Source of the DNA: Negativicutes bacterium
GTDB taxonomy: Bacteria > Bacillota_C > Negativicutes > Sporomusales_B > JARLHX01
DNA length: 64,000 nucleotides
Reading direction: 5' to 3'
Assembly (NCBI GenBank): GCA_031292015.1
Contig: JARLHY010000124.1
Span: 1 to 64,000, forward strand
Numbering within the stretch: position 1 is the stretch's first letter; each line of letters opens with the position of its first letter. The notes beneath the pieces are model-generated. The model did not search any database. It saw only the letters and a list, made by a program, of their open reading frames with translations, and was not told the DNA's origin. This document shows positions 8,477-16,425 of this stretch, piece by piece. A program made the position numbers and the translations under genes.

Positions 8477-8765
8477 ACAAAAAACCCCTCGTCCTTGGTT
8501 AGGGACGAGGGGTTAACCCGCGGTGCCACCCTGATTGGCCGCTGAAGCGGCCCGGCTTATCTAGGTACGGGACAATTGTCCGATACCCGCTTCCCGTTAA
8601 CGGCGGAAGAATCCGACGGCGCCTACCCCACTGTCGTGGCTCGGACCGTATCTACCAGGCCCATTCCGCATGCTGAGCTGTGCCAAACTCTCACTGCCAT
8701 TGGCTCGCTGCAACCCTCTTTGCCTTGCGTACTCTTCCTGGTCATCGAAGATAACCGATATATGG
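8477..8765 (-). ncRNA. T-box leader, tRNA-Trp type (specifier UGG)
   Basis: The complement strand carries the conserved T-box sequence AGGGTGGCACCGCGG (8519-8533), a terminator hairpin (CCCCTCGTCC and GGACGAGGGG arms with TTTTTT, about 8480-8514) and a Stem I. Stem I closes with CCAGG/CCTGG and CGCA/TGCG around an internal loop whose 3' side reads GAATGGG, which places the specifier triplet UGG (Trp) at 8661-8663. The antiterminator bulge UGGC would pair with an acceptor end carrying discriminator G, as in tRNA-Trp. Both reading heads thus agree on tryptophan. Stem I arms and specifier were located by eye, not by folding. Confidence 0.93.
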
Positions 8766-8774
8766 TTGTAAATT

Positions 8775-8804
8775 ATCATACCAGACCGGCGCGCTTTCTG
8801 TCAA
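8775..8804 (-). promoter_or_regulatory. Sigma-A promoter of the T-box/ECF operon
   Basis: The complement strand has a perfect -35 TTGACA (8799-8804), an 18-base spacer and -10 TATGAT (8775-8780). It starts transcription just upstream of the T-box Stem I. Confidence 0.85.
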
Positions 8805-8880
8805 TATTTATTTAACCCTCCGTCGGTCGGTATTACAAGGCCCGGCCGCTGGACACACTATCGCCAGGGAGGTGCCACAC

Positions 8881-9270
8881 ATGGAAGGATTCGTCTGCGC
8901 AAGTTGCCACGCCTGGTTTGTCGATGCCCCGACCTGTCCCGGCTGCGGCGGGGATATCATCCTGGACGGGGACGGCAAAAACGTCATCGACCGCCTGGAG
9001 CCCAACTGTCTCATCCACCGGTACGAGGGATCGGATATGCTGGAACCGGCGGTAGTCCTCAAGGAAGGCAAGACCAATTTCAAAGCCGCCACCAAACTCA
9101 AAGAATATTCGCACCCTGTCACCGTCCCCAAACATAAGGTCTTCAGCTTCGATCAGAGTACCCTCGGCACCATCCAGGCCCTGCGCAACGAACGCACTGC
9201 CACCGTCATGCGCTACGATCTGATGATCCAGTCCCACTGGCAGCGGCTAAAACCATACAAACCCAAATAA
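8881..9270 (+). CDS. Small zinc-ribbon protein of unknown function
   Basis: A 129-residue soluble protein. The N-terminus has two CxxC pairs (Cys6/Cys9 in 'CASC' and Cys19/Cys22 in 'CPGC') spaced as in a zinc ribbon. The remainder is hydrophilic with no recognised domain and ends in a basic tail. The ATG at 8881 is eight bases after GGGAGG; an in-frame GTG at 8872 is too close to that site. A rho-independent terminator follows directly, so it is a single-gene unit, diverging from the T-box operon. I do not recognise the family. Confidence 0.75.
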   Translation: MEGFVCASCHAWFVDAPTCPGCGGDIILDGDGKNVIDRLEPNCLIHRYEGSDMLEPAVVLKEGKTNFKAATKLKEYSHPVTVPKHKVFSFDQSTLGTIQALRNERTATVMRYDLMIQSHWQRLKPYKPK

Positions 9271-9272
9271 AA

Positions 9273-9300
9273 ACCGGGGATAATCCCCGGTTTTACTCTT
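9273..9300 (+). terminator. Rho-independent terminator
   Basis: ACCGGGGATAATCCCCGGT hairpin followed by TTT and a T-rich stretch, immediately after the zinc-ribbon gene. Confidence 0.85.
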
Positions 9301-9335
9301 TTTCAAAATATTTACATGGTCTTTGATAGACATTA

Positions 9336-9456
9336 GGCTGTTCAAAAAGGTCGAGATGCTAGGCGGCTGCGAGGAAGCGCGCGCCGACAGTACACGGGAG
9401 TACGGCAAGTGCGCTCCCGGAGCACCAACGACGCAGATTGGCCTTTTTCAACAGCC
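9336..9456. repeat. 121-bp element with terminal inverted repeats
   Basis: The left end GGCTGTTCAAAAAGGTC is mirrored at the right end by GGCCTTTTTCAACAGCC (two mismatches in 17). The interior is GC-rich and has no convincing ORF. It looks like a MITE-like or REP-like dispersed unit. It lies between two convergent gene ends, 16 bases from the aminotransferase stop, where it may also act as a terminator. Only one copy is in this window. Confidence 0.6.
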
Positions 9457-9471
9457 GTCAGCAGCCGTAAA

Positions 9472-10617
9472 TTACTTCTTGTCCCACTCAGTGCACGCCG
9501 CTCCTACTGCCGCCCCGGGCTGAACCTTCGCCCCCACGGCCGCCAGCGCCCGCTCCACCGAAGAGAGGGTTTTGACAAGCTCGGTGATGCAGATATTGCC
9601 CATATGGCCAACCCGGAAGGCTTTCCCCTTCAGTTCGCCCAAAGAGCCTGCGACAAATACGCCGAAATTCTCCATCTTCGCCCGGAAAGCGGCGTCGTCG
9701 ACTCCGGCCGGATAAAGCGCCACCGACAGGGTAGGCGCAACCGCGTCGTCCTTTGTGGCCAGTTTCATGCCGACAGCAGCCAGACCGGCCCGGAAACTGC
9801 GCCCGATCCGATCGTGGCGGGCATAACGGGCTTCCAGCCCCTCGGCCAGAATGATCTTGACCGACTCAGCCAGCGCCAGGATGAGGTTAACCGGCGGTGT
9901 GGCAAAATACATCCCCGGATTCTCCATGATCGGCAGCCAGTTTTTCCAGTCGCTATAGTAGGTGGGAACCGTACCCAGCGCTTCCCTGCGGGCCAGCGCC
10001 TTGTCGTTGAAAGCTACCATCGTCAGGCCGGGCGGCGTGCCGAAGGCCTTCTGGCAGGTGGTGACAATGATGTCAATACCCCAGTCCTTCATTGGTTCAG
10101 GAATCCCCGCACTGGCGCAAACGCCGTCCAGGATATAAAGAACACCGTATTTTTTGGCCAGTTCGCCGTCTTCCTTGGGCTGGGACATTACGCCGGAAGA
10201 AGTGTCGACATGGGTCAGCGTCATCGCCGCATATTTCTTGGCTGCCAGGCGCTCTTCAATCTTCGCCAGCGGCACCCGTTCTCCCAGCGTCGAGCTCAGA
10301 ACATCGACTTTAATACCCAGTGCCTTGGCGACAAGCACGTAGCGGTCGCCGAACACCCCGTGAGTCACCACCAGAATTTCTTCACCGGCCTTGACGGTGT
10401 TGAGCAGCGCCATCTCCATCGAAAGCGTGCCGGCCCCGCCGATGACCACCATGTGGTCGGCCTGGAAGATCTGCCGTAACCCGGCCAGGCACTCTTTATA
10501 GATTTCGACAAACGTGCTATACGTGTGGCCATAAGTCTGTCTGGCCATAGCTTGTCGTATCGATTCGACCACCGGCGTCGGTCCAGGAATCATTACCAAA
10601 GGTTCGCTGTTAAACAT
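9472..10617 (-). CDS. Class V aminotransferase (alanine-glyoxylate / serine-pyruvate type)
   Basis: A 381-residue PLP enzyme of the alanine-glyoxylate/serine-pyruvate aminotransferase family. The PLP-binding lysine is in 'TCQKAFGTPPGL', preceded by 'YILDGVCASAG' holding the Asp that contacts the pyridine nitrogen. The N-terminus 'MIPGPTPVVESIRQAM' is characteristic. The ATG at 10615-10617 was chosen because AGAGGAG lies eight bases upstream; the frame reading further back to 10734 runs through the leader. It stands alone. Close relatives act on glyoxylate, (S)-ureidoglycine or serine, so the exact amino donor is open. A terminator-like hairpin sits in the leader. Confidence 0.88.
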   Translation of the reverse strand: MFNSEPLVMIPGPTPVVESIRQAMARQTYGHTYSTFVEIYKECLAGLRQIFQADHMVVIGGAGTLSMEMALLNTVKAGEEILVVTHGVFGDRYVLVAKALGIKVDVLSSTLGERVPLAKIEERLAAKKYAAMTLTHVDTSSGVMSQPKEDGELAKKYGVLYILDGVCASAGIPEPMKDWGIDIIVTTCQKAFGTPPGLTMVAFNDKALARREALGTVPTYYSDWKNWLPIMENPGMYFATPPVNLILALAESVKIILAEGLEARYARHDRIGRSFRAGLAAVGMKLATKDDAVAPTLSVALYPAGVDDAAFRAKMENFGVFVAGSLGELKGKAFRVGHMGNICITELVKTLSSVERALAAVGAKVQPGAAVGAACTEWDKK

Positions 10618-10635
10618 TTTTAATGCTCCTCTCTT

Positions 10636-10679
10636 AAAAACCCGACTTGCGCCTGGCTGCAGGCGATAAATGCAAGTCG
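10636..10679 (-). promoter_or_regulatory. Terminator-like hairpin in the aminotransferase leader (possible attenuator)
   Basis: On the complement strand CGACTTGC and GCAAGTCG arms enclose an inner GCCTG/CAGGC hairpin and are followed by GGTTTTT. The structure lies only about 20 bases upstream of the aminotransferase start, between a TATAGT-like -10 near 10707-10712 and the ribosome binding site. That placement is typical of an attenuator or riboswitch expression platform. No known riboswitch class was recognised. Confidence 0.45.
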
Positions 10680-10882
10680 CTTGTTGCTCTTGTCGAAGGG
10701 GTAAAACTATACTACCCGGTCGATGGAAAAACATACAGTATTTAATACGTTATAAAACGTCTTTTTCCTGCCTCTTTCTAGGATAATTTGTCACCGATCG
10801 ATTTTTCCGCAAGATTTGTTGGGCCGTCATGATTCCCAAGATGACCAAATATAATTAAATAGTTTCGTCGCAGGAGGCAACA

Positions 10883-12043
10883 ATGGTGCGTATACCACAG
10901 ATCAAACTGGCGCTATTGAGCGCGGTGATAATTATATGGTTCAGCGCCGCGGCTGTCGCGGCGATACCTGACGTAAAGGCCCGCGGCGCTGTGCTCCTGG
11001 ACGCCAAAACCGGACAGCTGCTGTTTGAAAAAAGCAGCCGCCAGCGCAGCGCTCCGGCCAGCACCACCAAGATCATGACCGCCATTCTGGCTGTTGAAAG
11101 CGGCCGTCTCGACGACCTGGTTCAGGTCAGCGTCCAGGCCGCCGCCACCCGCGGATCATCGATGTACCTCTATCCCGGCCAGAAAATCACCTTGCGGGAA
11201 CTGGTCACAGGACTGCTGCTGCGCAGCGGCAACGACGCCGCGGTGGCTATCGCCGAGCATCTGGCCGGATCGGTGGAAAGCTTTGTCGACCAGATGAATC
11301 GCAAGGCGGTGCTGCTTGGTGCGTCTGGCACCCATTTTCGCAATCCCCACGGTCTGAGCGCCGCCGGTCATTACTCCACCGCTTTCGACCTGGCCCTCAT
11401 GGCCCGCTACGCCCTGGCCAATCCTATTTTCGCCGACATTGTCAGCACCAAGGAAACCAGTATCGAATGGCTCGACCGCAAGGGCCATGAACGCGACGTC
11501 AACCTGCGCAACACCAACAAGCTGCTTTGGATGCTCGAGGAGGCCGACGGAGTCAAAACAGGCACCACCTCCGAGGCCGGTCCCTGCCTTGTATCCAGCG
11601 CCACCCGCGGCAACCAGAAACTGATCGCCGTTGTCCTGCACGACTCTGCCCGCTGGTACGATTCAATGAAACTGCTCAAATACGGCTTTGACACCTTTGA
11701 TCTTTATGATTACGCCGCCCGGGGCGACATCCTGGCCAGCATCCCGGTGGAGGACGGCCTCACCGACGTCGTGGACGCCATGGTCTGCGACCCGGCCGCT
11801 CTGGTAGTGTCTTCCGCCGACTACTCCCGCGTTGCCGTGGAAGTTAACCTGCCGGAAAAAATAAAGGCCCCGGTTTACCAGGGCCAGATTCTTGGTGAAA
11901 TCGTCTTCTTTGTCGGCGACAAGGCGGTCAAGACGGTAGACATCGTCGCGGCAGAAGACGTAAACGAACGAACCGCGGTAAAAACCTTTCTCCACTACCT
12001 TCTCCGGACCTTTCGGCTGTTGTCCGGCTGGGGCGTGCTATAG
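10883..12043 (+). CDS. D-alanyl-D-alanine carboxypeptidase (PBP5/DacF family)
   Basis: A 386-residue exported enzyme that trims the terminal D-Ala from peptidoglycan stem peptides. It has a signal peptide (hydrophobic residues 8-27), the SxxK active site 'STTK' (Ser60, Lys63), the SxN motif 'SGN' (115-117) and the KTG box 'VKTGTTSEAG'. The C-terminal PBP5-associated domain and a terminal hydrophobic/amphipathic stretch that anchors such enzymes to the membrane are present. The ATG follows AGGAGG by five bases. In spore-formers this family includes DacF and DacA. The stop codon lies in CTATAG, which also supplies the stop of the convergent cheR gene. Confidence 0.93.
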   Translation: MVRIPQIKLALLSAVIIIWFSAAAVAAIPDVKARGAVLLDAKTGQLLFEKSSRQRSAPASTTKIMTAILAVESGRLDDLVQVSVQAAATRGSSMYLYPGQKITLRELVTGLLLRSGNDAAVAIAEHLAGSVESFVDQMNRKAVLLGASGTHFRNPHGLSAAGHYSTAFDLALMARYALANPIFADIVSTKETSIEWLDRKGHERDVNLRNTNKLLWMLEEADGVKTGTTSEAGPCLVSSATRGNQKLIAVVLHDSARWYDSMKLLKYGFDTFDLYDYAARGDILASIPVEDGLTDVVDAMVCDPAALVVSSADYSRVAVEVNLPEKIKAPVYQGQILGEIVFFVGDKAVKTVDIVAAEDVNERTAVKTFLHYLLRTFRLLSGWGVL

Positions 12044-12820
12044 CGGTTTGCGGTAGAAGAAAGGCAGATAGTGCTGAAACCCGATGTCCCGGAAGTTGAG
12101 GATCGCTTCGGTACCGCCGACGAAGAACACCCCGCCGGGTTTGAGGGCGGCGAAAAACCGTCTGTACAACGCATCCTTGGCTTCTTCGGTAAAATAGATC
12201 ACCACATTGCGGCAAAGAATCAGGTCAAAGCCGGTCTCGAACTTATCAAGCAGCAGATTGTGGCGCTGGTACTCCACCCGGCTTTTGGTATCGTCGCCCA
12301 AGACATAGTTGCCGTCAACGATGCTAAAATACTTATCCAGGCGCTGTTTGGGAATATTCTTCAGGTCGGTGGGGGTGTAAACCCCCTTTTTCGCTTTGGC
12401 CAGCATTTCCACATCAAGATCAGTGGCCAGTATGCGGTGGCGCACCGTCGGGGTTTTATCCTGAAGGATCATCGCCAGCGAATAAGGCTCGGCCCCGGTG
12501 GAACAGCCGGCGCTCCAGATATTCAGCCGCGGACTTGCCGCCAGAAGCTCCGGTATCACCTTGAGTTCCAGTTCGACAAACTTCTCGGGAGTACGGAAAA
12601 ACTCAGTGACGTTGATGGTGAGAAAGTCGATAAAATCCTTATACAACTGGGGGTTGGCATCGACTATCTGGAAGAAGCCAGTATAAGTCTGGGCGCCGTG
12701 ACGATGCATGAAATTGGTTATCCGCCGCTGCATCTGGGCCGGCTTGTACTGATTGAGATCGATGGATGACTTGGCAAAAAGTTTTTGTTTGAATTGTTCC
12801 CAGTCTTTTTCGTCGCTCAC
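12038..12820 (-). CDS. cheR: CheR-type chemotaxis protein methyltransferase
   Basis: A 260-residue SAM-dependent methyltransferase that methylates glutamates of chemoreceptors. It has the small N-terminal helical domain (residues 1-70), 'INVTEFFR' and the SAM-binding motif 'WSAGCSTGAEPYSLAM', then 'DLILCRNVVIYF' near the C-terminus. Start is GTG at 12818-12820, seven bases after GGAGG. It lies 13 bases downstream of a motB-like gene on the same strand. No other che genes are nearby, so it is a detached or second copy. It could act on chemoreceptors such as the one at 50240. Confidence 0.92.
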   Translation of the reverse strand: MSDEKDWEQFKQKLFAKSSIDLNQYKPAQMQRRITNFMHRHGAQTYTGFFQIVDANPQLYKDFIDFLTINVTEFFRTPEKFVELELKVIPELLAASPRLNIWSAGCSTGAEPYSLAMILQDKTPTVRHRILATDLDVEMLAKAKKGVYTPTDLKNIPKQRLDKYFSIVDGNYVLGDDTKSRVEYQRHNLLLDKFETGFDLILCRNVVIYFTEEAKDALYRRFFAALKPGGVFFVGGTEAILNFRDIGFQHYLPFFYRKPL

Positions 12821-12833
12821 CGAATAACCTCCG

Positions 12834-13628
12834 TTAACGTTGTGTTGGGGGTCTTAAAGTGCCTGCCTGGGCGTCGCCGTTGATTTCCCCGCCCGAACGC
12901 TCGGCCCGGAGGATGACAATATCAACCCGGCGATTCTTGGAACGGTTCTCCTCGCTCGTGTTGGGATACAGGGGGCGATACTCCCCATAGCCCAGGGAAG
13001 ACAGCCGGCGGGGATCCATGCCGTGCTTCTCGATCAAAAACCGGGTCACGGCGATGGAACGGGCTGACGACAGCTCCCAGTTGGAAGGAAACTGCAGCGT
13101 GTTGATCGGCAGATTGTCGGCATGCCCTTCAACCCGCACATAACGGGTATTTCCCTTCAGGGCCGCTCCGACGGTATCCAGAAGCGGCATACCATCCTGC
13201 CGCAGGCTGGCTTGACCAAGGTCGAACAAAACATTGTCAAGAAACCGGACGGTAAGGCCCCGCTCATCGACAATGAACCCGACCATCTTGGGATCTTGTA
13301 CGTTGGCCTGGATCTTGTGGATTATTTCCTGGAAATCTTCCGCTTCCCTGGCCGCGCCCTCCTGGGGCATCGGTTCGTTGATCGTGGTTGTTCCTTGTTG
13401 ATCGAAGATAATATTATTTGCCGATCCGGCGTCAGCTTTCAGAGCAACAGCAAGCGAATAGCGAAGTGCGTTGAATTTCGCGGTGTCGGCTTTGCTCATG
13501 GCGTACAGGATCACAAAAAACGCCATCAGCAGGGTGATCAGATCGGAATAAGTCAACAGCCAGCGCATCATGCCGGCCGCATCATGTCCGCCGCCACCGC
13601 CGCCACCGGGTCTCCGCCTTCTTATCAT
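12834..13628 (-). CDS. motB: MotB/OmpA-type flagellar stator protein
   Basis: A 264-residue protein. After a glycine/arginine-rich head there is a single membrane helix, 'LLTYSDLITLLMAFFVILYA', containing the Asp that conducts ions in MotB. The C-terminal half (about residues 130-245) is an OmpA-like peptidoglycan-binding domain ('VEGHADNLPI', 'NWELSSARSIAVTRFL', 'NRRVDIVIL'). MotB normally pairs with MotA, yet no motA is adjacent; the upstream 200 bases are empty and the next gene is an amidohydrolase. It is followed by cheR on the same strand. Ribosome binding is weak (GGGGG at seven bases). Confidence 0.87.
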   Translation of the reverse strand: MIRRRRPGGGGGGGHDAAGMMRWLLTYSDLITLLMAFFVILYAMSKADTAKFNALRYSLAVALKADAGSANNIIFDQQGTTTINEPMPQEGAAREAEDFQEIIHKIQANVQDPKMVGFIVDERGLTVRFLDNVLFDLGQASLRQDGMPLLDTVGAALKGNTRYVRVEGHADNLPINTLQFPSNWELSSARSIAVTRFLIEKHGMDPRRLSSLGYGEYRPLYPNTSEENRSKNRRVDIVILRAERSGGEINGDAQAGTLRPPTQR

Positions 13629-13840
13629 ATTTCAGCCCCCTTTTTTCCCCATCCAATTGCTAAAAATGATCTATAACAGTTATACCTTCGACACTAATTG
13701 CCAATTTCCTACCACTTTGCCGTCGAACCGGCGGAAAATGTCTCCCGCAACCCGCCGGAATCGATCCGTCCGTCCATTTTCGGCTTCATAAGACAACGAT
13801 GGAACAGGCTGCTCGCCGTCCCATCGCAAAATAGCATCAT

Positions 13841-15019
13841 TTACTTCAGGCTTTCCCACTGGGCAATTCTCTGCTCGCCATCCACCCTGCCCAGCACTCC
13901 GCCGGTGATCACCATTTCCGGCTTGCCGGCCAGAGTCAGCGGGTGATCAGACCAGACCACCAAATCGGCGTCCTTACCTGCAGCGATGGTGCCGACCCGG
14001 TCAGCGATGCCTAATATACCCGCCGCGTCGCAGGTAATAGCTTTCAGCGCTTTGTCGTCCGGCAGGCCGAAGCGCGTCGCCAGACCGGCGTACAGCGGCA
14101 GGAAAGCGCACGGCAGCACCGGATGATCACTGATCAGGGCGAACTCCACTCCTTTGTCCGCCAGAATCGCCGGGGTACTCAAAGTCCGTTCCTTGAGCTC
14201 CAGCTTGCTGCGGGTGGTGAGGCTCGGGCCGAGCACCAGCCGCGCCCGCCGTTCGGCGAGCCAATCGGCGATAAGATGGCCCTCGGTGGCGTGCTCGACG
14301 ATGACCTCCACGCCAAACTCGCCGGCGATCCTCAGGGCGGTGACGATGTCATCGGCCCGGTGGGCGTGAGCCCGCAGCGGCATCTCCCCTGTGAGAACCC
14401 GTGCCACGGCTTCCAGCCCCAGATCGTACTTATGGTCTTTCTCGTCCCGGCGGGCCATATAATCCTTGGCCTTCAGCAGCGTCTCGCGCACCAGGGCCGC
14501 AGTGGCCATCCGGGTGACCGGCGCCTTCTTCTGGCCTCCGTAGACCCGGCGCGGGTTTTCGCCGAAGGCTATCTTCAGTCCGGCGTTGCGTTTGAGAACC
14601 ATCTCCTCCACGGAAGACCGGCGGTGGGTCTTGATCACAGCACACTGCCCCCCCACCGGGTTGGCGCTGCCGGGGGCCACCATCACCGTCGTTATGCCGC
14701 CGGCGACAGCGTCCGCCAGCCCCACGTCGTCGGGGTTGATGGCGTCAATCACGTCCATTTCCGGTGTCGTCGGCCGGCTGGTTTCATTGACATCCTCCCC
14801 CGACCAGGCCAGCGACTCGCTGTAGACTCCAAGATGAGTGTGGGCGTCGATCAGCCCGGGGGTGACATATTTGCCGCTCACGTCATAGACGGTGCAGTCG
14901 GCCGGTATCGCCAGCTTTTGGCCCACGGCGATGATCCGTCCCGCCTCGACGAGCACCGTCCCGCCCTTCAGCGACCGCCCCTCCATGGTCAGTACAGTTC
15001 CGCCTGTCAACGCTATCAC
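13841..15019 (-). CDS. Metal-dependent amidohydrolase (imidazolonepropionase-like)
   Basis: A 392-residue amidohydrolase-superfamily protein. The beta-sandwich head 'ALTGGTVLTMEG' leads to the metal-binding 'GLIDAHTHLG' at about residues 57-66. Further ligand regions are 'RAHAHRADDI', 'EHATEGH' and the Asp in 'ALISDHPVL'. The tail 'GTIAAGKDADLVVW' is typical of cyclic-amide hydrolases. Start is GTG at 15017-15019, and its first bases overlap the stop of the Spo0E-like gene by four, so it is the last gene of the hypA-hypB-spo0E-like unit. The substrate is unknown. Confidence 0.85.
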   Translation of the reverse strand: MIALTGGTVLTMEGRSLKGGTVLVEAGRIIAVGQKLAIPADCTVYDVSGKYVTPGLIDAHTHLGVYSESLAWSGEDVNETSRPTTPEMDVIDAINPDDVGLADAVAGGITTVMVAPGSANPVGGQCAVIKTHRRSSVEEMVLKRNAGLKIAFGENPRRVYGGQKKAPVTRMATAALVRETLLKAKDYMARRDEKDHKYDLGLEAVARVLTGEMPLRAHAHRADDIVTALRIAGEFGVEVIVEHATEGHLIADWLAERRARLVLGPSLTTRSKLELKERTLSTPAILADKGVEFALISDHPVLPCAFLPLYAGLATRFGLPDDKALKAITCDAAGILGIADRVGTIAAGKDADLVVWSDHPLTLAGKPEMVITGGVLGRVDGEQRIAQWESLK

Positions 15020-15204
15020 AAAACTTCCCTCTTCTTGTCCCGACCGGACATCGTCTTTTCGTGAGACACGATCAGTTGATCCAGCCGCGCGCTCAGCGCA
15101 GTCACGTCCGGGTGGTTGATATCCCCGTTTCTGGCACCCACCATCTGGTTGAGGGCGGAGCGGATCTGCTCGATATCCTGCACGATCTGGTTTAAACTAC
15201 TCAT
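15016..15204 (-). CDS. Spo0E-like aspartyl-phosphate phosphatase
   Basis: A 62-residue helical protein with the Spo0E-family layout: a first helix 'IVQDIEQIRSALNQM', a short linker, and a second helix 'VTALSARLDQLIVSHEK' carrying the S-x-x-L-D-x-L-I signature. Such small proteins dephosphorylate Spo0A and related response regulators and so delay sporulation. Start ATG at 15202-15204 overlaps the hypB stop by eight bases, and its stop overlaps the amidohydrolase start by four, so all three are translationally coupled. The serine-to-alanine step at the second signature position (SARLD instead of SQELD) is unusual but tolerated in the family. Confidence 0.75.
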   Translation of the reverse strand: MSSLNQIVQDIEQIRSALNQMVGARNGDINHPDVTALSARLDQLIVSHEKTMSGRDKKREVL

Positions 15205-15871
15205 GTTCGACTACTCCTCGTTTTTTCTCGGCGACCTTTCCTTTCAGCCAGCCGTACCACGCCTCCAGTCCCTCGCCGTTGCGGCAGGAGGCGGTAACCA
15301 GGGTGATTCCGGGGTTAATGCCGGTGATATCCTCCGTTGCCGCCGCCAGATTGAAGTCGGTGTGAGGCAACAGATCGATTTTATTCAGCACGGCAACGGC
15401 GGCCTGTTTGAACATCAGCGGATATTTCAGCGGTTTGTCCTCTCCTTCGGTAATGCTCAGGACCACCGCCTTGACATCCTCGCCGATATTGAATTCGGCG
15501 GGACAGACCAGGTTGCCGACATTTTCGATAATAATCATATCCAGAGCGGCCAAATCCAGTTTGTCCAGCGCCCCTTTCACCATATTGGCGTCCAGGTGGC
15601 AGCCGCCGCCTGTGTTGATCTGCTCAACAGGCACCTGACAGCGGGCGATGCGCTCGGCATCCTTCGAGGTGAATAAATCGCCCTCGATAACCGCCAGCCG
15701 GACATCCTGCCGCAGGGCCGTGATCGTCCGCTCCAGCAGCGAAGTCTTGCCCGAACCGGGTGATCCCATTAGATTCAACGTGAAAATCCCTTTCGCGGTC
15801 AACAGGGCGTTAATTTTAGCGGCGATTTTATCATTCTTGTCGAGAATGTTGGTCATGACCTCGATTTCCAT
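15197..15871 (-). CDS. hypB: Hydrogenase nickel incorporation GTPase HypB
   Basis: A 224-residue SIMIBI GTPase that delivers nickel during [NiFe]-hydrogenase or urease maturation. It has the P-loop 'GSPGSGKTSLLE', the metal-binding 'NTGGGCHLDANMV', 'IIENVGNLVCPAE' and the G4-like 'AVLNKIDLL'. The histidine-rich N-terminal extension found in some HypB proteins is absent. The ATG at 15869-15871 follows GGAGG by seven bases; the frame reading back to 15949 lies inside hypA. Its start overlaps the hypA stop region. No hydrogenase structural genes occur in the window. Confidence 0.95.
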   Translation of the reverse strand: MEIEVMTNILDKNDKIAAKINALLTAKGIFTLNLMGSPGSGKTSLLERTITALRQDVRLAVIEGDLFTSKDAERIARCQVPVEQINTGGGCHLDANMVKGALDKLDLAALDMIIIENVGNLVCPAEFNIGEDVKAVVLSITEGEDKPLKYPLMFKQAAVAVLNKIDLLPHTDFNLAAATEDITGINPGITLVTASCRNGEGLEAWYGWLKGKVAEKKRGVVEHE

Positions 15872-16212
15872 TATTCCACCTCCAAATGCTCCACCTTGAG
15901 CTCCCGCCCCGACAAAATTTCCACCCCGGCTGACGAGCACGCCGGACAAAGAAAGCGAAACCGCTTGATGACAAATTCGGCGCCGCAGTCGCGGCAGCGG
16001 CCGACAAGCGGGACAGCCTCGATCTCAAGCTCGGCCCCGGCCGCCGCAGTCCCTTGCGCCAGTGCGCCGAAACAGAACCGGAGGGAGTCGGGCTCCACTT
16101 CGGTCATTTCCCCGACCAGCAGCTTGATCCGGCTGATTGTTTTCGCGCCGTGCCGGGCGGCGTTATCCAGAGCGATATCCAAGATACCCTGGGCGATAGC
16201 CATTTCATGCAT
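15871..16212 (-). CDS. hypA: Hydrogenase maturation nickel/zinc protein HypA
   Basis: A 113-residue protein starting with the family's nickel-binding 'MHE' N-terminus, which also fixes the start at 16210-16212. A zinc-binding domain with two Cys pairs, 'CRDC' and 'CPAC', lies around residues 70-95. HypA works with HypB to insert nickel into [NiFe] hydrogenase. Placement directly upstream of hypB is standard. It diverges from the SASP gene. Confidence 0.95.
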   Translation of the reverse strand: MHEMAIAQGILDIALDNAARHGAKTISRIKLLVGEMTEVEPDSLRFCFGALAQGTAAAGAELEIEAVPLVGRCRDCGAEFVIKRFRFLCPACSSAGVEILSGRELKVEHLEVE

Positions 16213-16372
16213 GATTTTCCTCTGTAGCATCGTAAAATGGGGGGGTCGGACTATCCGGCCCTGTCTGATCTGTTTCTTATAAATCAATATTGGCTGACAA
16301 CGGCGTCATTTCCTGCCTGGGCCGTTTTCGCCGCGCCCATTGCCTTTGCCACTATATTACAGAATGGCTGCA

Positions 16373-16401
16373 GGATAAGAACCCTTTGCCGTGTCATACT
16401 A
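16373..16401 (+). promoter_or_regulatory. Sigma-G-like promoter of the SASP gene
   Basis: GGATA (-35, consensus gnATr) at 16373-16377, a 17-base spacer and CATACTA (-10, consensus cAtnnTA) at 16395-16401, ending 24 bases before the SASP start codon. This matches forespore-specific promoters of other alpha/beta SASP genes. Confidence 0.6.
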
Positions 16402-16425
16402 ATATCACTCGAAGGAGGTGATAAT

